Notes under the pieces: model-generated
The model's input: the letters and a program-made list of their open reading frames with translations, nothing else
Database searches by the model: none
What the model was told of the DNA's origin: nothing
Origin: Flavobacteriales bacterium
Lineage (GTDB): Bacteria > Bacteroidota > Bacteroidia > Flavobacteriales_D > Crocinitomicaceae
NCBI GenBank assembly: GCA_013373595.1
Contig: JABXHO010000091.1
Coordinates: forward strand, 1 to 50,395
Direction: 5' to 3'
Length of the DNA: 50,395 nt
Shown here: positions 16,371 to 24,232 of the stretch, piece after piece
Position numbering within the stretch: the first letter of the stretch is position 1
How the letters are laid out: every line of letters starts with the position of its first letter
Made by a program: the position numbers and the translations under genes

Positions 16371-17198
16371 TCAGGCTCCGCGCGAAAGCGAGTTTTTGTA
16401 TCGCTTCGGCATGAGCAGTAGTGGCTTCACATACAGCTGGTTGTTCACATTGCTTTCAATGTTTTCAAACAGCGCGTTTTGATCGGTTTTAAAATCAAAT
16501 ACGATGAAGGCATTTTCTTCTTTTTTCAATTCTTCCATCAAGCTGCTCAATCCCGATTGGAGATTTGGAATCAACTTAAAGGTGTGCTCTAATCCTCCGA
16601 GGTATTTATCGAGCATCCACTTTTCAATGCTATGATCGTCGGGTGTTTTCTCGAAGCAATAGAGCGTAATTTCTGCTTCCGACAGTTGGGCAATTCCTCG
16701 AATTAGTTGTGTTGATTCTGATTCGATGTTATTGGAAAAGTCGGTGACGTAGTACAATTTTTTCGTCGCTTCGTACTGGTGGTTTTCAGGCACCAATACA
16801 ATTGGATAAGGCAAATCCATCACGGCATGTTGATTTCTGTAAGAAAGCCCATCTTTCCATTTTTTGAAGTTGGAAAATCCTACAACGATCAAGTCCACCT
16901 TTTCCTGTTGTGCCACTTTTTGAATGTCTTCCACAGGGTTGCCGTACAGGGCTTTTATGTCAATTTCACTTTCTCCAAATTTCTGAATCAACCGCTTTCG
17001 TTCCCGTTTCAATTTCTCCAGTGGTATTTCGTCGTGCTCTGGTGTGTAATTGTTGATGGAATCGTAAAATCCAGATCTATACGCGAAGGGAAAACTGTTC
17101 AGCAACAAATAACTGGCGCCGTTTCCGAAGAAAGACAGGGCAAAATCGGCTGCAACTTGCGACGATTTCGTCATGTTAGATGGAACTAATATTTTCAT
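16371..17198 (-). CDS. Universal stress protein (two USP domains)
   Basis: This 275-residue cytoplasmic protein has two tandem USP folds. The first (1-140) starts MKILVPSNMTKSSQVAADFA and contains VDLIVVGFSNF followed by LPYPIVLVPE. The second (about 145-265) starts KLYYVTDFSN and ends PLLLMPKRY. The ATP-binding G-2x-G-9x-G motif is not evident in either half. It lies 20 bp downstream of the sigma factor gene and probably shares its transcript. Confidence 0.78.
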   Translation of the reverse strand: MKILVPSNMTKSSQVAADFALSFFGNGASYLLLNSFPFAYRSGFYDSINNYTPEHDEIPLEKLKRERKRLIQKFGESEIDIKALYGNPVEDIQKVAQQEKVDLIVVGFSNFKKWKDGLSYRNQHAVMDLPYPIVLVPENHQYEATKKLYYVTDFSNNIESESTQLIRGIAQLSEAEITLYCFEKTPDDHSIEKWMLDKYLGGLEHTFKLIPNLQSGLSSLMEELKKEENAFIVFDFKTDQNALFENIESNVNNQLYVKPLLLMPKRYKNSLSRGA

Positions 17199-17218
17199 AT
17201 TCCTTGAGTTGAGGTGGA

Positions 17219-17764
17219 TTATGCTGAGAGTGCAATTTCTTTCATATACAGCTCTTGAACCTTCTGTTTAGCACGCATCAAACGCATTTTGATCGCACTC
17301 GTTCCAGAACCGTATTTTTCCTGCAACTCTTCAATGCTTTTTCGGTAGGAGTATTTCTCAATCAGGAGTTCCTTTTCCTTTTCAGCGATGGAATTCAAGA
17401 TTTTTTCGAGGATTTCACTCATGTTATTTTGTGGCAATACATCATATTCTTCACGAATGAATTCAGCTTCCAATACCGAGGCATTAATCGGGTGCGTTTT
17501 CTTTAATTTCTTGCAATAAGAAATGGTGTAATTCGTTGCAATGGCATACAACCAAGTAGAGTACGACGCATCTTGTTTAAACGTGTCGATTTTCTCGAAA
17601 GAGATGAGCAAAGCATCATTCGCACAGTCGTAGGCATCCGATTCACATTTCGTGATGGATAGGCAGCGGTTGTACACTTTCTCAAAATACCTTGTGTGAA
17701 GTTGCCCCATCGCATTTTGATTTTGCGACTTGAGTTCGTTCACTAATTGCTGATCACTTTTCAT
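17219..17764 (-). CDS. ECF-type RNA polymerase sigma factor
   Basis: This 181-residue ECF sigma factor shows region 2 (about 20-90: RYFEKVYNRCLSITKCESDAYD, SYSTWLYAIATNYTISY as two parts) and region 4 (about 115-172: ILEKILNSIAEKEKELLIEKY, GTSAIKMRLMRAKQKVQEL). No anti-sigma factor gene is adjacent. Instead it heads a tight run with the USP, PepSY-like, speA, speB, RMD1-like and deoxyhypusine synthase-like genes (gaps of 24 bp or less). A bidirectional-looking terminator upstream (17861-17885) isolates it from the response regulator gene. Confidence 0.85.
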   Translation of the reverse strand: MKSDQQLVNELKSQNQNAMGQLHTRYFEKVYNRCLSITKCESDAYDCANDALLISFEKIDTFKQDASYSTWLYAIATNYTISYCKKLKKTHPINASVLEAEFIREEYDVLPQNNMSEILEKILNSIAEKEKELLIEKYSYRKSIEELQEKYGSGTSAIKMRLMRAKQKVQELYMKEIALSA

Positions 17765-17860
17765 GGTTGAGTCATTAAAAAATCACTCGACAAAGGTGAA
17801 TCAGAATCGGGGCTGATTTGTACGCGTAATGCAGAAATTGAATGCGTCGATTTCGGATAT

Positions 17861-17885
17861 TTTTCTACGAGTTTTTCGTAGAAAA
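17861..17885 (-). terminator. Terminator between the response regulator and the sigma factor gene
   Basis: A perfect 10-bp stem, TTTTCTACGA (17861-17870) with TCGTAGAAAA (17876-17885), closes a GTTTT loop. A and T runs on both sides allow it to work in either direction; it ends the two-component operon, 43 bp past the response regulator stop. Confidence 0.8.
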
Positions 17886-17927
17886 AAATGAACGTTTTGC
17901 ATCGACTAAAGAAGGGGAGAGGGAGTG

Positions 17928-18563
17928 CTAGTCCACGTAGCCATTTTGAATGGCAAATTTCACGAGTCCAGCCGTGTTTTTAAGCTGAAGTTTCTCGAGT
18001 AAATTTCTTCGGTGTGTATCGACTGTTCGGGAACTGATGTAGAGTGTTTCGGCAATTTCCTGATTGGAGTATTCTTCCGCGATCAGTTTGAGAACTTCTA
18101 CTTCGCGAGGCGTCAATTTGATATGAGAAACCTTTTTATCGGCTTGGTTCAAACTTTTGAGTAGACTAACGCTCACATCACTACTGAGAAAGGTCGCTCC
18201 GTCGCATACCGTTTTGATGGCAGAAATCATTTCATTTCGACCGGCAGACTTGAGGATATAGCCGTTGGCACCGCTATCGAGCATGCTTTTCACGTAGTGA
18301 CTTTCATCGTGCATGGATACCGCTAAAATTTTCACCTTGCTTCCGCTTGCTTTCAATTGCTTGGTCGTTTCAATTCCATCCATGTCATCCATACTGATGT
18401 CCATCAACACAATATCGGGTTTCAGTTCCACGCACTCGCGCACAACGGTTGCTCCATTGTCACTTTCACCTACAACTTCCATCATTGCTTCGGGATCGAG
18501 CATGGCTTTAATTCCATCGCGAAACATGGCGTGATCATCTGCTATATATATTCTAATGCTCAT
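17928..18563 (-). CDS. NarL/FixJ-type response regulator
   Basis: This 211-residue DNA-binding response regulator has a receiver domain (1-120) with acidic pocket Asp9/Asp10 and phospho-acceptor Asp55 in IVLMDISMDD. It also has a LuxR-type HTH domain (about 145-208: LTPREVEVLKLIAEEYSNQE, SRTVDTHRRNLLEKL). The partner is the histidine kinase that starts 987 bp upstream and ends 6 bp before this start. Target genes are not evident. Confidence 0.92.
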   Translation of the reverse strand: MSIRIYIADDHAMFRDGIKAMLDPEAMMEVVGESDNGATVVRECVELKPDIVLMDISMDDMDGIETTKQLKASGSKVKILAVSMHDESHYVKSMLDSGANGYILKSAGRNEMISAIKTVCDGATFLSSDVSVSLLKSLNQADKKVSHIKLTPREVEVLKLIAEEYSNQEIAETLYISSRTVDTHRRNLLEKLQLKNTAGLVKFAIQNGYVD

Positions 18564-18569
18564 TTTCTG

Positions 18570-19550
18570 CTAATTCAATAGTACTTCGACGGTAATGACC
18601 GAGCCGCGACCTGGCGAGGAGTCGATATTTAATTCGCCACCCAACACCTTTGTTCGCATTTCGATATTACTCAACCCAATTCCAACGGCGTTTTTCAGTT
18701 CGCTAATGTTAAAACCTTCTCCATTATCTTCCACCATGAGGGTCAAATGGCGTCCATTTTTCAATAGTTGAACAAAGATACTGCTTGCTTTGGCATGTTT
18801 AAGGGCGTTGTTGGTCAATTCTTGCGCGATACGGTAAACATTCAGCTCAACGGTTTGGTCGAGTGATTCCCCTGTGAACGAACTAATGAACTCTACCTTG
18901 CATTTATTGCTGGCATTAATCCGGTTGATCAGTCCTCGCAGTGCAGCTTCTAAACCAAAATCGATTAAAACCCGCGGCATCAAGGAATGAGAAATGCTTC
19001 GAAGCTCATCGGCTACCTCGTTTGATACATCAGATAGTGATTGCAGTTCTCTAGCCGTTTCAGGATCTTTGAGTTTCATCCGCTCACTTATTGTTTCAAG
19101 TTGCAGAATAGAACTGCTCAATTGTGGTCCAATTCCGTCATGAATTTCGAGTGCAATGCGTCGGCGTTCATTTTCTTGCGTTTCAATGATTGATTGAACG
19201 GCCATCATCTCAATGTTTTTCCATCGCGTAATATCTTGAACGGTCAAAATGCTCCATTCTTTGGTTCGTCGACAGCGAATCGTGAGAACTTTCTCTCCGA
19301 ATACCATTTCCATGATGTCGAAACGTTCGCGTTCACCTTCCAATATTTGTGTGAGTAATTCCGAAAGATCGAAGACGTCGAAGTGATCTAAAATAAGCGT
19401 CCCCACAACGGACGTCTTCTTGTCCGAAAGGATTGAACTCGCTAATTCATTCTCTAATAGAACTTTCCCTTCTTTGTCGAAAACCAGCACTCCGTATGGA
19501 GCTTCACTAATTACTTCTAGGAGAAAATTACTGTCGAAATTCATGTTCAT
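18570..19550 (-). CDS. Soluble PAS sensor histidine kinase (HisKA_3 type)
   Basis: This 326-residue kinase has no membrane segment, so it senses a cytoplasmic signal. A PAS domain (about 5-115: EAPYGVLVFDKEGKVLLEN) is followed by the HisKA_3 dimerisation helix with phospho-accepting His137 (RRIALEIHDGIGPQ). A HATPase domain (about 220-326) has an N box in ELTNNALKHA, a G1 box VEDNGEGF and G2 box GIGLSNIEMR. It is in one operon with the NarL-type regulator (6-bp gap) and is transcribed divergently from the VOC gene. No ligand can be named; no Cys cluster or heme site is seen in the PAS domain. Confidence 0.9.
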   Translation of the reverse strand: MNMNFDSNFLLEVISEAPYGVLVFDKEGKVLLENELASSILSDKKTSVVGTLILDHFDVFDLSELLTQILEGERERFDIMEMVFGEKVLTIRCRRTKEWSILTVQDITRWKNIEMMAVQSIIETQENERRRIALEIHDGIGPQLSSSILQLETISERMKLKDPETARELQSLSDVSNEVADELRSISHSLMPRVLIDFGLEAALRGLINRINASNKCKVEFISSFTGESLDQTVELNVYRIAQELTNNALKHAKASSIFVQLLKNGRHLTLMVEDNGEGFNISELKNAVGIGLSNIEMRTKVLGGELNIDSSPGRGSVITVEVLLN

Positions 19551-19650
19551 GTAGACGGAAAAATCGTTTTATTTACAAAGTAGAAAAAAGATTTGCAGAA
19601 AATGTGACTTTTTAATTTTTTTGAGTCTAAAGAGAAAATGAAGTAGTAAA

Positions 19651-20076
19651 ATGAACGGACTTTTCCATAAATCGATAGCCGTTGAAGGTATCAACGAAAC
19701 GGTTGCATTTTACCGCGATGTTCTCGGTTGCTCGATTGGACGTCGCACGGCAAATTGGGTGGACATTGATTTTTTCGGTCACCAATTAACTGCGCAACTC
19801 TCACCAAAGAATGTGGTGCCGATGGATACTGCATGGAGAGGAAATCGCTTTTTTCCCGTTCGTCATTTTGGCATTGTGCTGAAGAAGATGGATTGGGATG
19901 TACTGCGTAAGCGCATTGAGGATTCGGAGGCGATTTGGCTCATAGAACCTTCGGTTTTCTATCAAGGAGAGCTGAATGAGCAAGAAAGCTTTTTTGTAAA
20001 AGATCCGAACGGCTACGCAATAGAGTTTAAAACCTTTGGTGAAGATTACGAGCGTGTGTTTATGCGCAATGAATGA
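19651..20076 (+). CDS. VOC-family (glyoxalase/dioxygenase-fold) protein
   Basis: This 141-residue single-domain protein of the vicinal oxygen chelate fold has an N-terminal HKSIAVEGINETVAFYRDVL module and a C-terminal FVKDPNGYAIEFKTF module. The metal ligands seem to be His (HKS, residue 6), His72-type in RHFGIV and Glu in IEFK, a set consistent with a metal site. The substrate cannot be told from the sequence. It is followed after 26 bp by the acidic small gene. Confidence 0.82.
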   Translation: MNGLFHKSIAVEGINETVAFYRDVLGCSIGRRTANWVDIDFFGHQLTAQLSPKNVVPMDTAWRGNRFFPVRHFGIVLKKMDWDVLRKRIEDSEAIWLIEPSVFYQGELNEQESFFVKDPNGYAIEFKTFGEDYERVFMRNE

Positions 20077-20102
20077 TATAAAGTTTAGTTTAAATAAGAG
20101 GA

Positions 20103-20381
20103 ATGAAAACGAGAAAAATGGTGAGTTTTGATAAACTCGAGCCGTCATTAAAAAAACAATTATTGAGAGATCATCCGGATGGTTTCGAGGATGTTGCGAT
20201 GCGCATTGATGCTCCAACACCTTTTCATGCGGTTCTGCTAGAGGCGGAGGATGTCACTTACCTTGTGAAGCTGAATAATTATGTGGTTACTGCTGCTTCG
20301 TTGGAAGATGACGACGATGATGATGACAACGACGATATCGACGTAGATGCGGATGATCTCGAAATGGATGACGACGATTAG
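20103..20381 (+). CDS. 92-residue protein with acidic tail
   Basis: The N-terminal 65 residues are ordinary (MVSFDKLEPSLKKQLLRDHP, FHAVLLEAEDVTYLVKL). The last 25 are almost pure Asp/Glu (EDDDDDDDNDDIDVDADDLE). Similar short proteins with an acidic end occur in Bacteroidota beside VOC genes, but I know no function. The tail could bind basic proteins or divalent cations. The reading frame is intact and lies 26 bp after the VOC gene, so one transcript is likely. Confidence 0.65.
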   Translation: MKTRKMVSFDKLEPSLKKQLLRDHPDGFEDVAMRIDAPTPFHAVLLEAEDVTYLVKLNNYVVTAASLEDDDDDDDNDDIDVDADDLEMDDDD

Positions 20382-20410
20382 TGTCGCAAGGTTTAACTAA
20401 TTCTGGCTAT

Positions 20411-20545
20411 ATGCACAAATCGCACCGTCTGACAAATCGAAAAAGGGGCAGTCAGCATGAGTTTCGCATGCGCATGAAAGTTTTTTTTCTGTTGCTCGCG
20501 ATTATGAGTGCCGTTTATTTGTTGAGTGAATTTTTTCGATGGTAG
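20411..20545 (+). CDS. 44-residue basic membrane protein (putative)
   Basis: ATG 20411 to TAG 20545, 29 bp after the acidic gene. The first 23 residues are strongly basic (MHKSHRLTNRKRGSQHEFRM), followed by one hydrophobic helix (VFFLLLAIMSAVYLLSEFF) and a Trp end. The position before a terminator (20588) at the end of a three-gene run supports expression. No function is recognised. Confidence 0.5.
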   Translation: MHKSHRLTNRKRGSQHEFRMRMKVFFLLLAIMSAVYLLSEFFRW

Positions 20546-20587
20546 GCATTGTGCCGAGACCACTCATTCGTTCTTGAAAAGAATTTG

Positions 20588-20618
20588 AAGGGATTTCAGA
20601 GATGGAATCCCTTGTTTT
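20588..20618 (+). terminator. Terminator of the VOC operon
   Basis: AAGGGATTTC (20588-20597) pairs with GGAATCCCTT (20604-20613, one G-T), loop AGAGAT, followed by GTTTTG. It is 43 bp past the 44-residue gene. Confidence 0.65.
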
Positions 20619-20686
20619 GTGCATTATTTCCCAATTTCGAAAAAAAGAAACAGGTGAAATCTACACCTCAAATGCAGAGAGATTCC

Positions 20687-21004
20687 TTACACATTCACTT
20701 CAGGTATTTTCTTAATTAGCTCTACATTTTGATCGTGCTGAGCGCTATAAGACATAATTAAGGTTCCTTTATTGCCATCGTTCGCTTCGATTGCGAAAAT
20801 GACCGTGTTATCCTGCGGATTTGTCATTCCTTCAAATCGGTAAGTTTTGACAATTTTCATTTCCTCAGGCAGGTATTGCTTGGAGGTATTACTTCCAACG
20901 ATTTTGTCTCCTTCCGCACGGAATCCATCTTGGTAACCTTCCTTGGTTAGGTAGTTTGTAGCTTGAGAGAGTGTTTCAAAATTTTCTTTATCCATAGTTG
21001 TCAT
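20687..21004 (-). CDS. Small conserved Bacteroidota protein (often misnamed PRPP synthetase)
   Basis: This 105-residue protein has ENFETLSQATNYLTKEGY, KIVKTYRFEGMTNPQDNTVI and YAIEA-type GNKGTLIMSYS, the pattern of a small family common in Bacteroidota. Databases sometimes call it phosphoribosylpyrophosphate synthetase, but it has no PRPP synthetase motif and is far too short. The function is unknown. It stands alone: it is convergent with the VOC operon and divergent from the polyamine operon. The start is ATG 21004; a second ATG three codons on is possible. Confidence 0.7.
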   Translation of the reverse strand: MTTMDKENFETLSQATNYLTKEGYQDGFRAEGDKIVGSNTSKQYLPEEMKIVKTYRFEGMTNPQDNTVIFAIEANDGNKGTLIMSYSAQHDQNVELIKKIPEVNV

Positions 21005-21228
21005 TTAATTTTTTCCTAAAAATGTGATTGCTTCGTACGTCGTGGCCCAGTGCCAATGTCGTTTCTAGAAGATACACTATTTAATTTAAGAAGTTTGAGG
21101 GATTATTCAATAGAGACGATCAAGTATTTTGGATTTCTTCTACAGAATTGAGTGTAAAAGGAGGAAGTCAATACGTGTTACCGTACAATTCGACAAGGTC
21201 AAGTTTAAAGTTTTCGTATCTTCGCCCG

Positions 21229-22098
21229 ATGCCACCTAGCAGAATGTCTTATGAAGAAAGAAAGCGACATCGAGCGCAATTTTATGCAAAGCATAAAAAC
21301 GTGAAGCGTCCAAATAGTAATGGAGGTTCCAATTTCTTCAATCTTGAGTTCTCACAAAAGAGAATGAAGGCTTTTTCTCCTTATGCAGTAATGATTTTCC
21401 TTTTCACCATACTGTTTGGTAGTTATGCCTTACTCAGTTCTATGTCGAGCCATGTTGATGGTAAGTGGCTGGATTTAAGAGATAAGGCACGCGGTGAGAT
21501 AACTATCCCTCAGTCGAATAAGATTTATCAATTTGATATTGTTCAATCGTTCATTTCTGGTGTGGAGCCGCAATATTCTGAATTGGAAATAGAAATTTTG
21601 GATAAGAATCACAAACACATGTATTCCGTATACAAGGATTTGTGGATGGAACGTCATCCCAATGGTCAAGGTGGAACTTCGGTATATAGTGATCTCAAAA
21701 TGAATTTCGAATTGGAGTTTGAGAAAGAGGGAAACTATATCGTTCGTCCCATTTCACATAATGGAAATTCATCGCCTGTGTATGTTTCCGTGGAAAAGCG
21801 GAAAATAGGTGGAGGTCTGTACACTGGTTTTTACGCAATTGTGTTCCTGGTGCTAAGTATCGTATTATTTTTTGGAAAGGACTACTGGGGAAATCCCAGA
21901 CAATTATTTGAAGTTTTTCCGAGCATTAGGGAACTCAAAGCGAACAAAACTTTTCTCTTTGTTTTTTCGGTCGTTTCGGCTGTTTTCGTTGGCTGTATTG
22001 TGATTAACATAACGCATTATGGCTATGCCTCGTGCGGAGAAAATTCCATTTTACCGACCACGTTTTTAAGTACCAACAATTTAATCTATTTAGGGTAA
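21229..22098 (+). CDS. Three-segment membrane protein, first gene of the polyamine operon
   Basis: This 289-residue protein is not recognised. A basic cytoplasmic stretch (MSYEERKRHRAQFYAKHKN) precedes a membrane helix (about 50-70). A periplasmic beta-rich domain (about 80-195, GEITIPQSNKIYQFDIVQ to SSPVYVSVEKR) follows, then two further helices (GFYAIVFLVLSIVLFFG; FLFVFSVVSAVFVGCIVI). I start it at ATG 21229 because the longer in-frame reading would need a TTG and run through the promoter area; ATG 21244 is an alternative. The stop overlaps the ATG of the DUF4178 gene (TAATG), so it heads the tight eight-gene run. Confidence 0.65.
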   Translation: MPPSRMSYEERKRHRAQFYAKHKNVKRPNSNGGSNFFNLEFSQKRMKAFSPYAVMIFLFTILFGSYALLSSMSSHVDGKWLDLRDKARGEITIPQSNKIYQFDIVQSFISGVEPQYSELEIEILDKNHKHMYSVYKDLWMERHPNGQGGTSVYSDLKMNFELEFEKEGNYIVRPISHNGNSSPVYVSVEKRKIGGGLYTGFYAIVFLVLSIVLFFGKDYWGNPRQLFEVFPSIRELKANKTFLFVFSVVSAVFVGCIVINITHYGYASCGENSILPTTFLSTNNLIYLG

Positions 22099-22637
22099 TG
22101 TCATTTTTTAAAAATCTATTTTCATCAAAGGGTAAACCCAAGGATGAACCAAAGATCGATTACGCTGTCGCTGAGATGAGGGTAGGATTCATCTTGGATT
22201 ATGACTTCACAAGTTGGATTGTTGAGGAAGTATCAACCTACAATTGGTCTGATGGTACCAAAGAATTGGAATTTACCATTTCCTCTGGAAGCAAGAAAAG
22301 ATACCTCAACTGCAATCAAAGAAGTGAAAATTTGAGTGTGTTTTGGGAGGCAAAATTTGATGAGGTTTGGTCATTGGGAAGAAGTAAGGTGCAGAATGAA
22401 ACCATAGGCATTAGTGATTCCTTCCATTTCGATAATCGCAATTTTATGTTCTATGCGAACGGTGAGGGGGAAATCGTTAATTCGGTAGAGTCGTTCAGAT
22501 TGAAAAATTGGCTATTCGAAAGTGAACAGCAAGATTATCTCGTGTCATTCAACAAGTATGAGGATAACTCTTCGGAGGTGTACGTTGGTAAAAGACTGAA
22601 GAGACACGAAGTCAGCAATATACTTGGGCGAGAATGA
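22098..22637 (+). CDS. DUF4178 protein
   Basis: The product has 179 residues. A short hydrophobic/basic start (MSFFKNLFSSKGKPK) leads to a DUF4178-like beta-barrel domain: AEMRVGFILDYDFTSWIVEE, a YNWSDGTKELEFTISSG strand pair, and EIVNSVESFRLKNWLFE. I chose ATG 22098, inside the preceding stop, rather than a start 66 bp upstream within that gene. In Firmicutes and Proteobacteria DUF4178 genes accompany DUF350, aminopropyltransferase, AdoMet decarboxylase and K+-channel genes, as here. The molecular role is unknown. It overlaps the lipoprotein gene by 4 bp. Confidence 0.75.
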   Translation: MSFFKNLFSSKGKPKDEPKIDYAVAEMRVGFILDYDFTSWIVEEVSTYNWSDGTKELEFTISSGSKKRYLNCNQRSENLSVFWEAKFDEVWSLGRSKVQNETIGISDSFHFDNRNFMFYANGEGEIVNSVESFRLKNWLFESEQQDYLVSFNKYEDNSSEVYVGKRLKRHEVSNILGRE

Positions 22638-23356
22638 AAAAACTAAAAAACAGTGCCTTCTTGATGCTTCTCGTGCTTGTTGTAGCAGGCTGCGGTGGGA
22701 CTACCCTTCCGCCTAATCCGATCAATGCGCTGATGGATAAATTAGCGGATAAGGATGGCTACACAATCACCTTGGATGACATGGATCTGAACGGGGATGA
22801 GTATACGCATCGCTATAAGATTTATACCATTGATCAAGACTCGAAAGTAACCATTTCATATTCGCCTAGAGTGGTGGTATCGGAGGATTTCTTTTTCCTT
22901 CACGAAGACGACATGGGGATGGAATTAGTTTCGAAAACACCTGAAGGAGTAATCAATAGTCTTATTTCACCGCCCGGATTTACAAACTTTATTGGGAACG
23001 ATAACTTCGGTGTATGGAATGAAGTCTACGTGGATACAATGAATGTCATTAGTTATGATGACTCCACATTTTGGAAGTTCACTGGAGCGAATTCGAATAT
23101 GGCGGAGGAATTAGGCATAGAAGGATTAAATATTTCTCTTGGTGAATACAAAACTTTTCAGGAGTCGTATTTTCTAAATCGTCCATTTTACGGTCCCAAA
23201 ATGGCGCCAGACTCTACGAAATACGGTACAAGAAGTCCGCACAGAGTGCGGTATTTCCCCGGGTTCTATCGCAGAAGAGCATTGAACAGAAATTTTTACA
23301 AACGATATGGTTCATCAAGCACGGGAAATCGTGGTGGAGGTGGATTCGGTAAATGA
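22634..23356 (+). CDS. Lipoprotein with Gly-rich C-terminal tail
   Basis: This 240-residue lipoprotein (signal MKKLKNSAFLMLLVLVVAGC) has no recognised fold in the body: GYTITLDDMDLNGDEYTHRY, then an acidic beta-rich middle. The last 55 residues are basic and aromatic (RYFPGFYRRRALNRNFYKRY) and end in SSSTGNRGGGGFGK. Lipoproteins with RGG/GFG-type tails (DUF1190, DUF4247) are typical of related DUF350 loci in other phyla, so this may be their Bacteroidota counterpart. The tail is a candidate site for covalent modification; that is inference. It overlaps the DUF4178 gene and lies 6 bp before the DUF350 gene. Confidence 0.65.
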   Translation: MKKLKNSAFLMLLVLVVAGCGGTTLPPNPINALMDKLADKDGYTITLDDMDLNGDEYTHRYKIYTIDQDSKVTISYSPRVVVSEDFFFLHEDDMGMELVSKTPEGVINSLISPPGFTNFIGNDNFGVWNEVYVDTMNVISYDDSTFWKFTGANSNMAEELGIEGLNISLGEYKTFQESYFLNRPFYGPKMAPDSTKYGTRSPHRVRYFPGFYRRRALNRNFYKRYGSSSTGNRGGGGFGK

Positions 23357-23362
23357 TTAAAT

Positions 23363-24223
23363 ATGGAAACTAGTTTTGAATTTGTTTGGCACTCGGCTGT
23401 GTTTTTACTGGTCTGTTTAACGCTGTTTTTTGTCGCGCAGTTGGCTTTTCGAATGTTTAATCCATCGTTCAATGTAAATATGGAATTGACGGAAAAAGAC
23501 AACTTGAGTTTCTTCCTCGGATATTTAGGATACTTCTTAGGTTTCTTGATGATCATCGGTGGAGTTATGAAGAGCGAAGGATCTGGAGACTTCTATTCAG
23601 AAATCATACTCTCGTTGATTTACGGTGGAGTAGGAATAGTCGTTTTGAATTTAACGTCTATTATTCTGGACAAAATAATTCACCCCAAATTGAGCCTTTG
23701 GGACGAAATCATTGCGCATGGAAATGCTTCTGTGGGGATATCGAAAGGTGCTCACTATTTCTCAACAGGACTGATCGTAGGAGGTGTGATGCTCACGGAG
23801 GTCAATAAGCCTTTGGAAGCAGGCATATTTTTACTGCTTGCTTTGGCAATAGGGTCGATTGGTTTCATGTACTACGATTTTATTACGCCTTTTAAAGTGC
23901 GCAAAGAGATTTACAACGGGAACGTGGCTGCAGCGATTGGAGCTGGTGGAGCACAAATTGCCTTTGCCATTCTTATTTTTTCTGGTTTTCAGATCATTCA
24001 TTCTTCATGGCAAGAATCCATGATGATCATCGGAGTTGATATTGCGGCTGGGTTTATACTTCTTCCCTTGATTCGATGGGTGGTTGACAAACTCTTCATT
24101 CCTTCAGCAAAATTGACTGATGAGATTGTTAATCAGGAAAAACCGAATATCGGAGCCGGTTTGTTCGAGGCTGCCTCTTACATTGGAGGAGCACTTTTAT
24201 TTATCTGGTGCTGGAACCTGTAA
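23363..24223 (+). CDS. DUF350 membrane protein (two DUF350 repeats)
   Basis: This 286-residue membrane protein has about eight hydrophobic helices in two related halves. The first has LGYLGYFLGFLMIIGGVM and GGVGIVVLNLTSIILDKI. The second has ISKGAHYFSTGLIVGGVM, then AAIGAGGAQIAFAILIFSG and IGVDIAAGFILLPLIRWVVDK. This is the double DUF350 layout of the YjfL family. The function is unknown; DUF350 is linked with PspA and polyamine genes in other bacteria and may form a channel or envelope-stress component. It is 6 bp after the lipoprotein and 9 bp before the aminopropyltransferase gene. Confidence 0.83.
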   Translation: METSFEFVWHSAVFLLVCLTLFFVAQLAFRMFNPSFNVNMELTEKDNLSFFLGYLGYFLGFLMIIGGVMKSEGSGDFYSEIILSLIYGGVGIVVLNLTSIILDKIIHPKLSLWDEIIAHGNASVGISKGAHYFSTGLIVGGVMLTEVNKPLEAGIFLLLALAIGSIGFMYYDFITPFKVRKEIYNGNVAAAIGAGGAQIAFAILIFSGFQIIHSSWQESMMIIGVDIAAGFILLPLIRWVVDKLFIPSAKLTDEIVNQEKPNIGAGLFEAASYIGGALLFIWCWNL

Positions 24224-24232
24224 CTACTAGAT

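Noticed and set aside
20687-21004. Calling the 105-residue protein PRPP synthetase
   Set aside because: It is a third of the required length and lacks the PRPP-binding motif; the name is a database carry-over.
22032-22097. Longer DUF4178 reading frame starting inside the upstream gene
   Set aside because: The extra 22 residues are unlike the family and the TAATG overlap at 22098 gives a natural coupled start.
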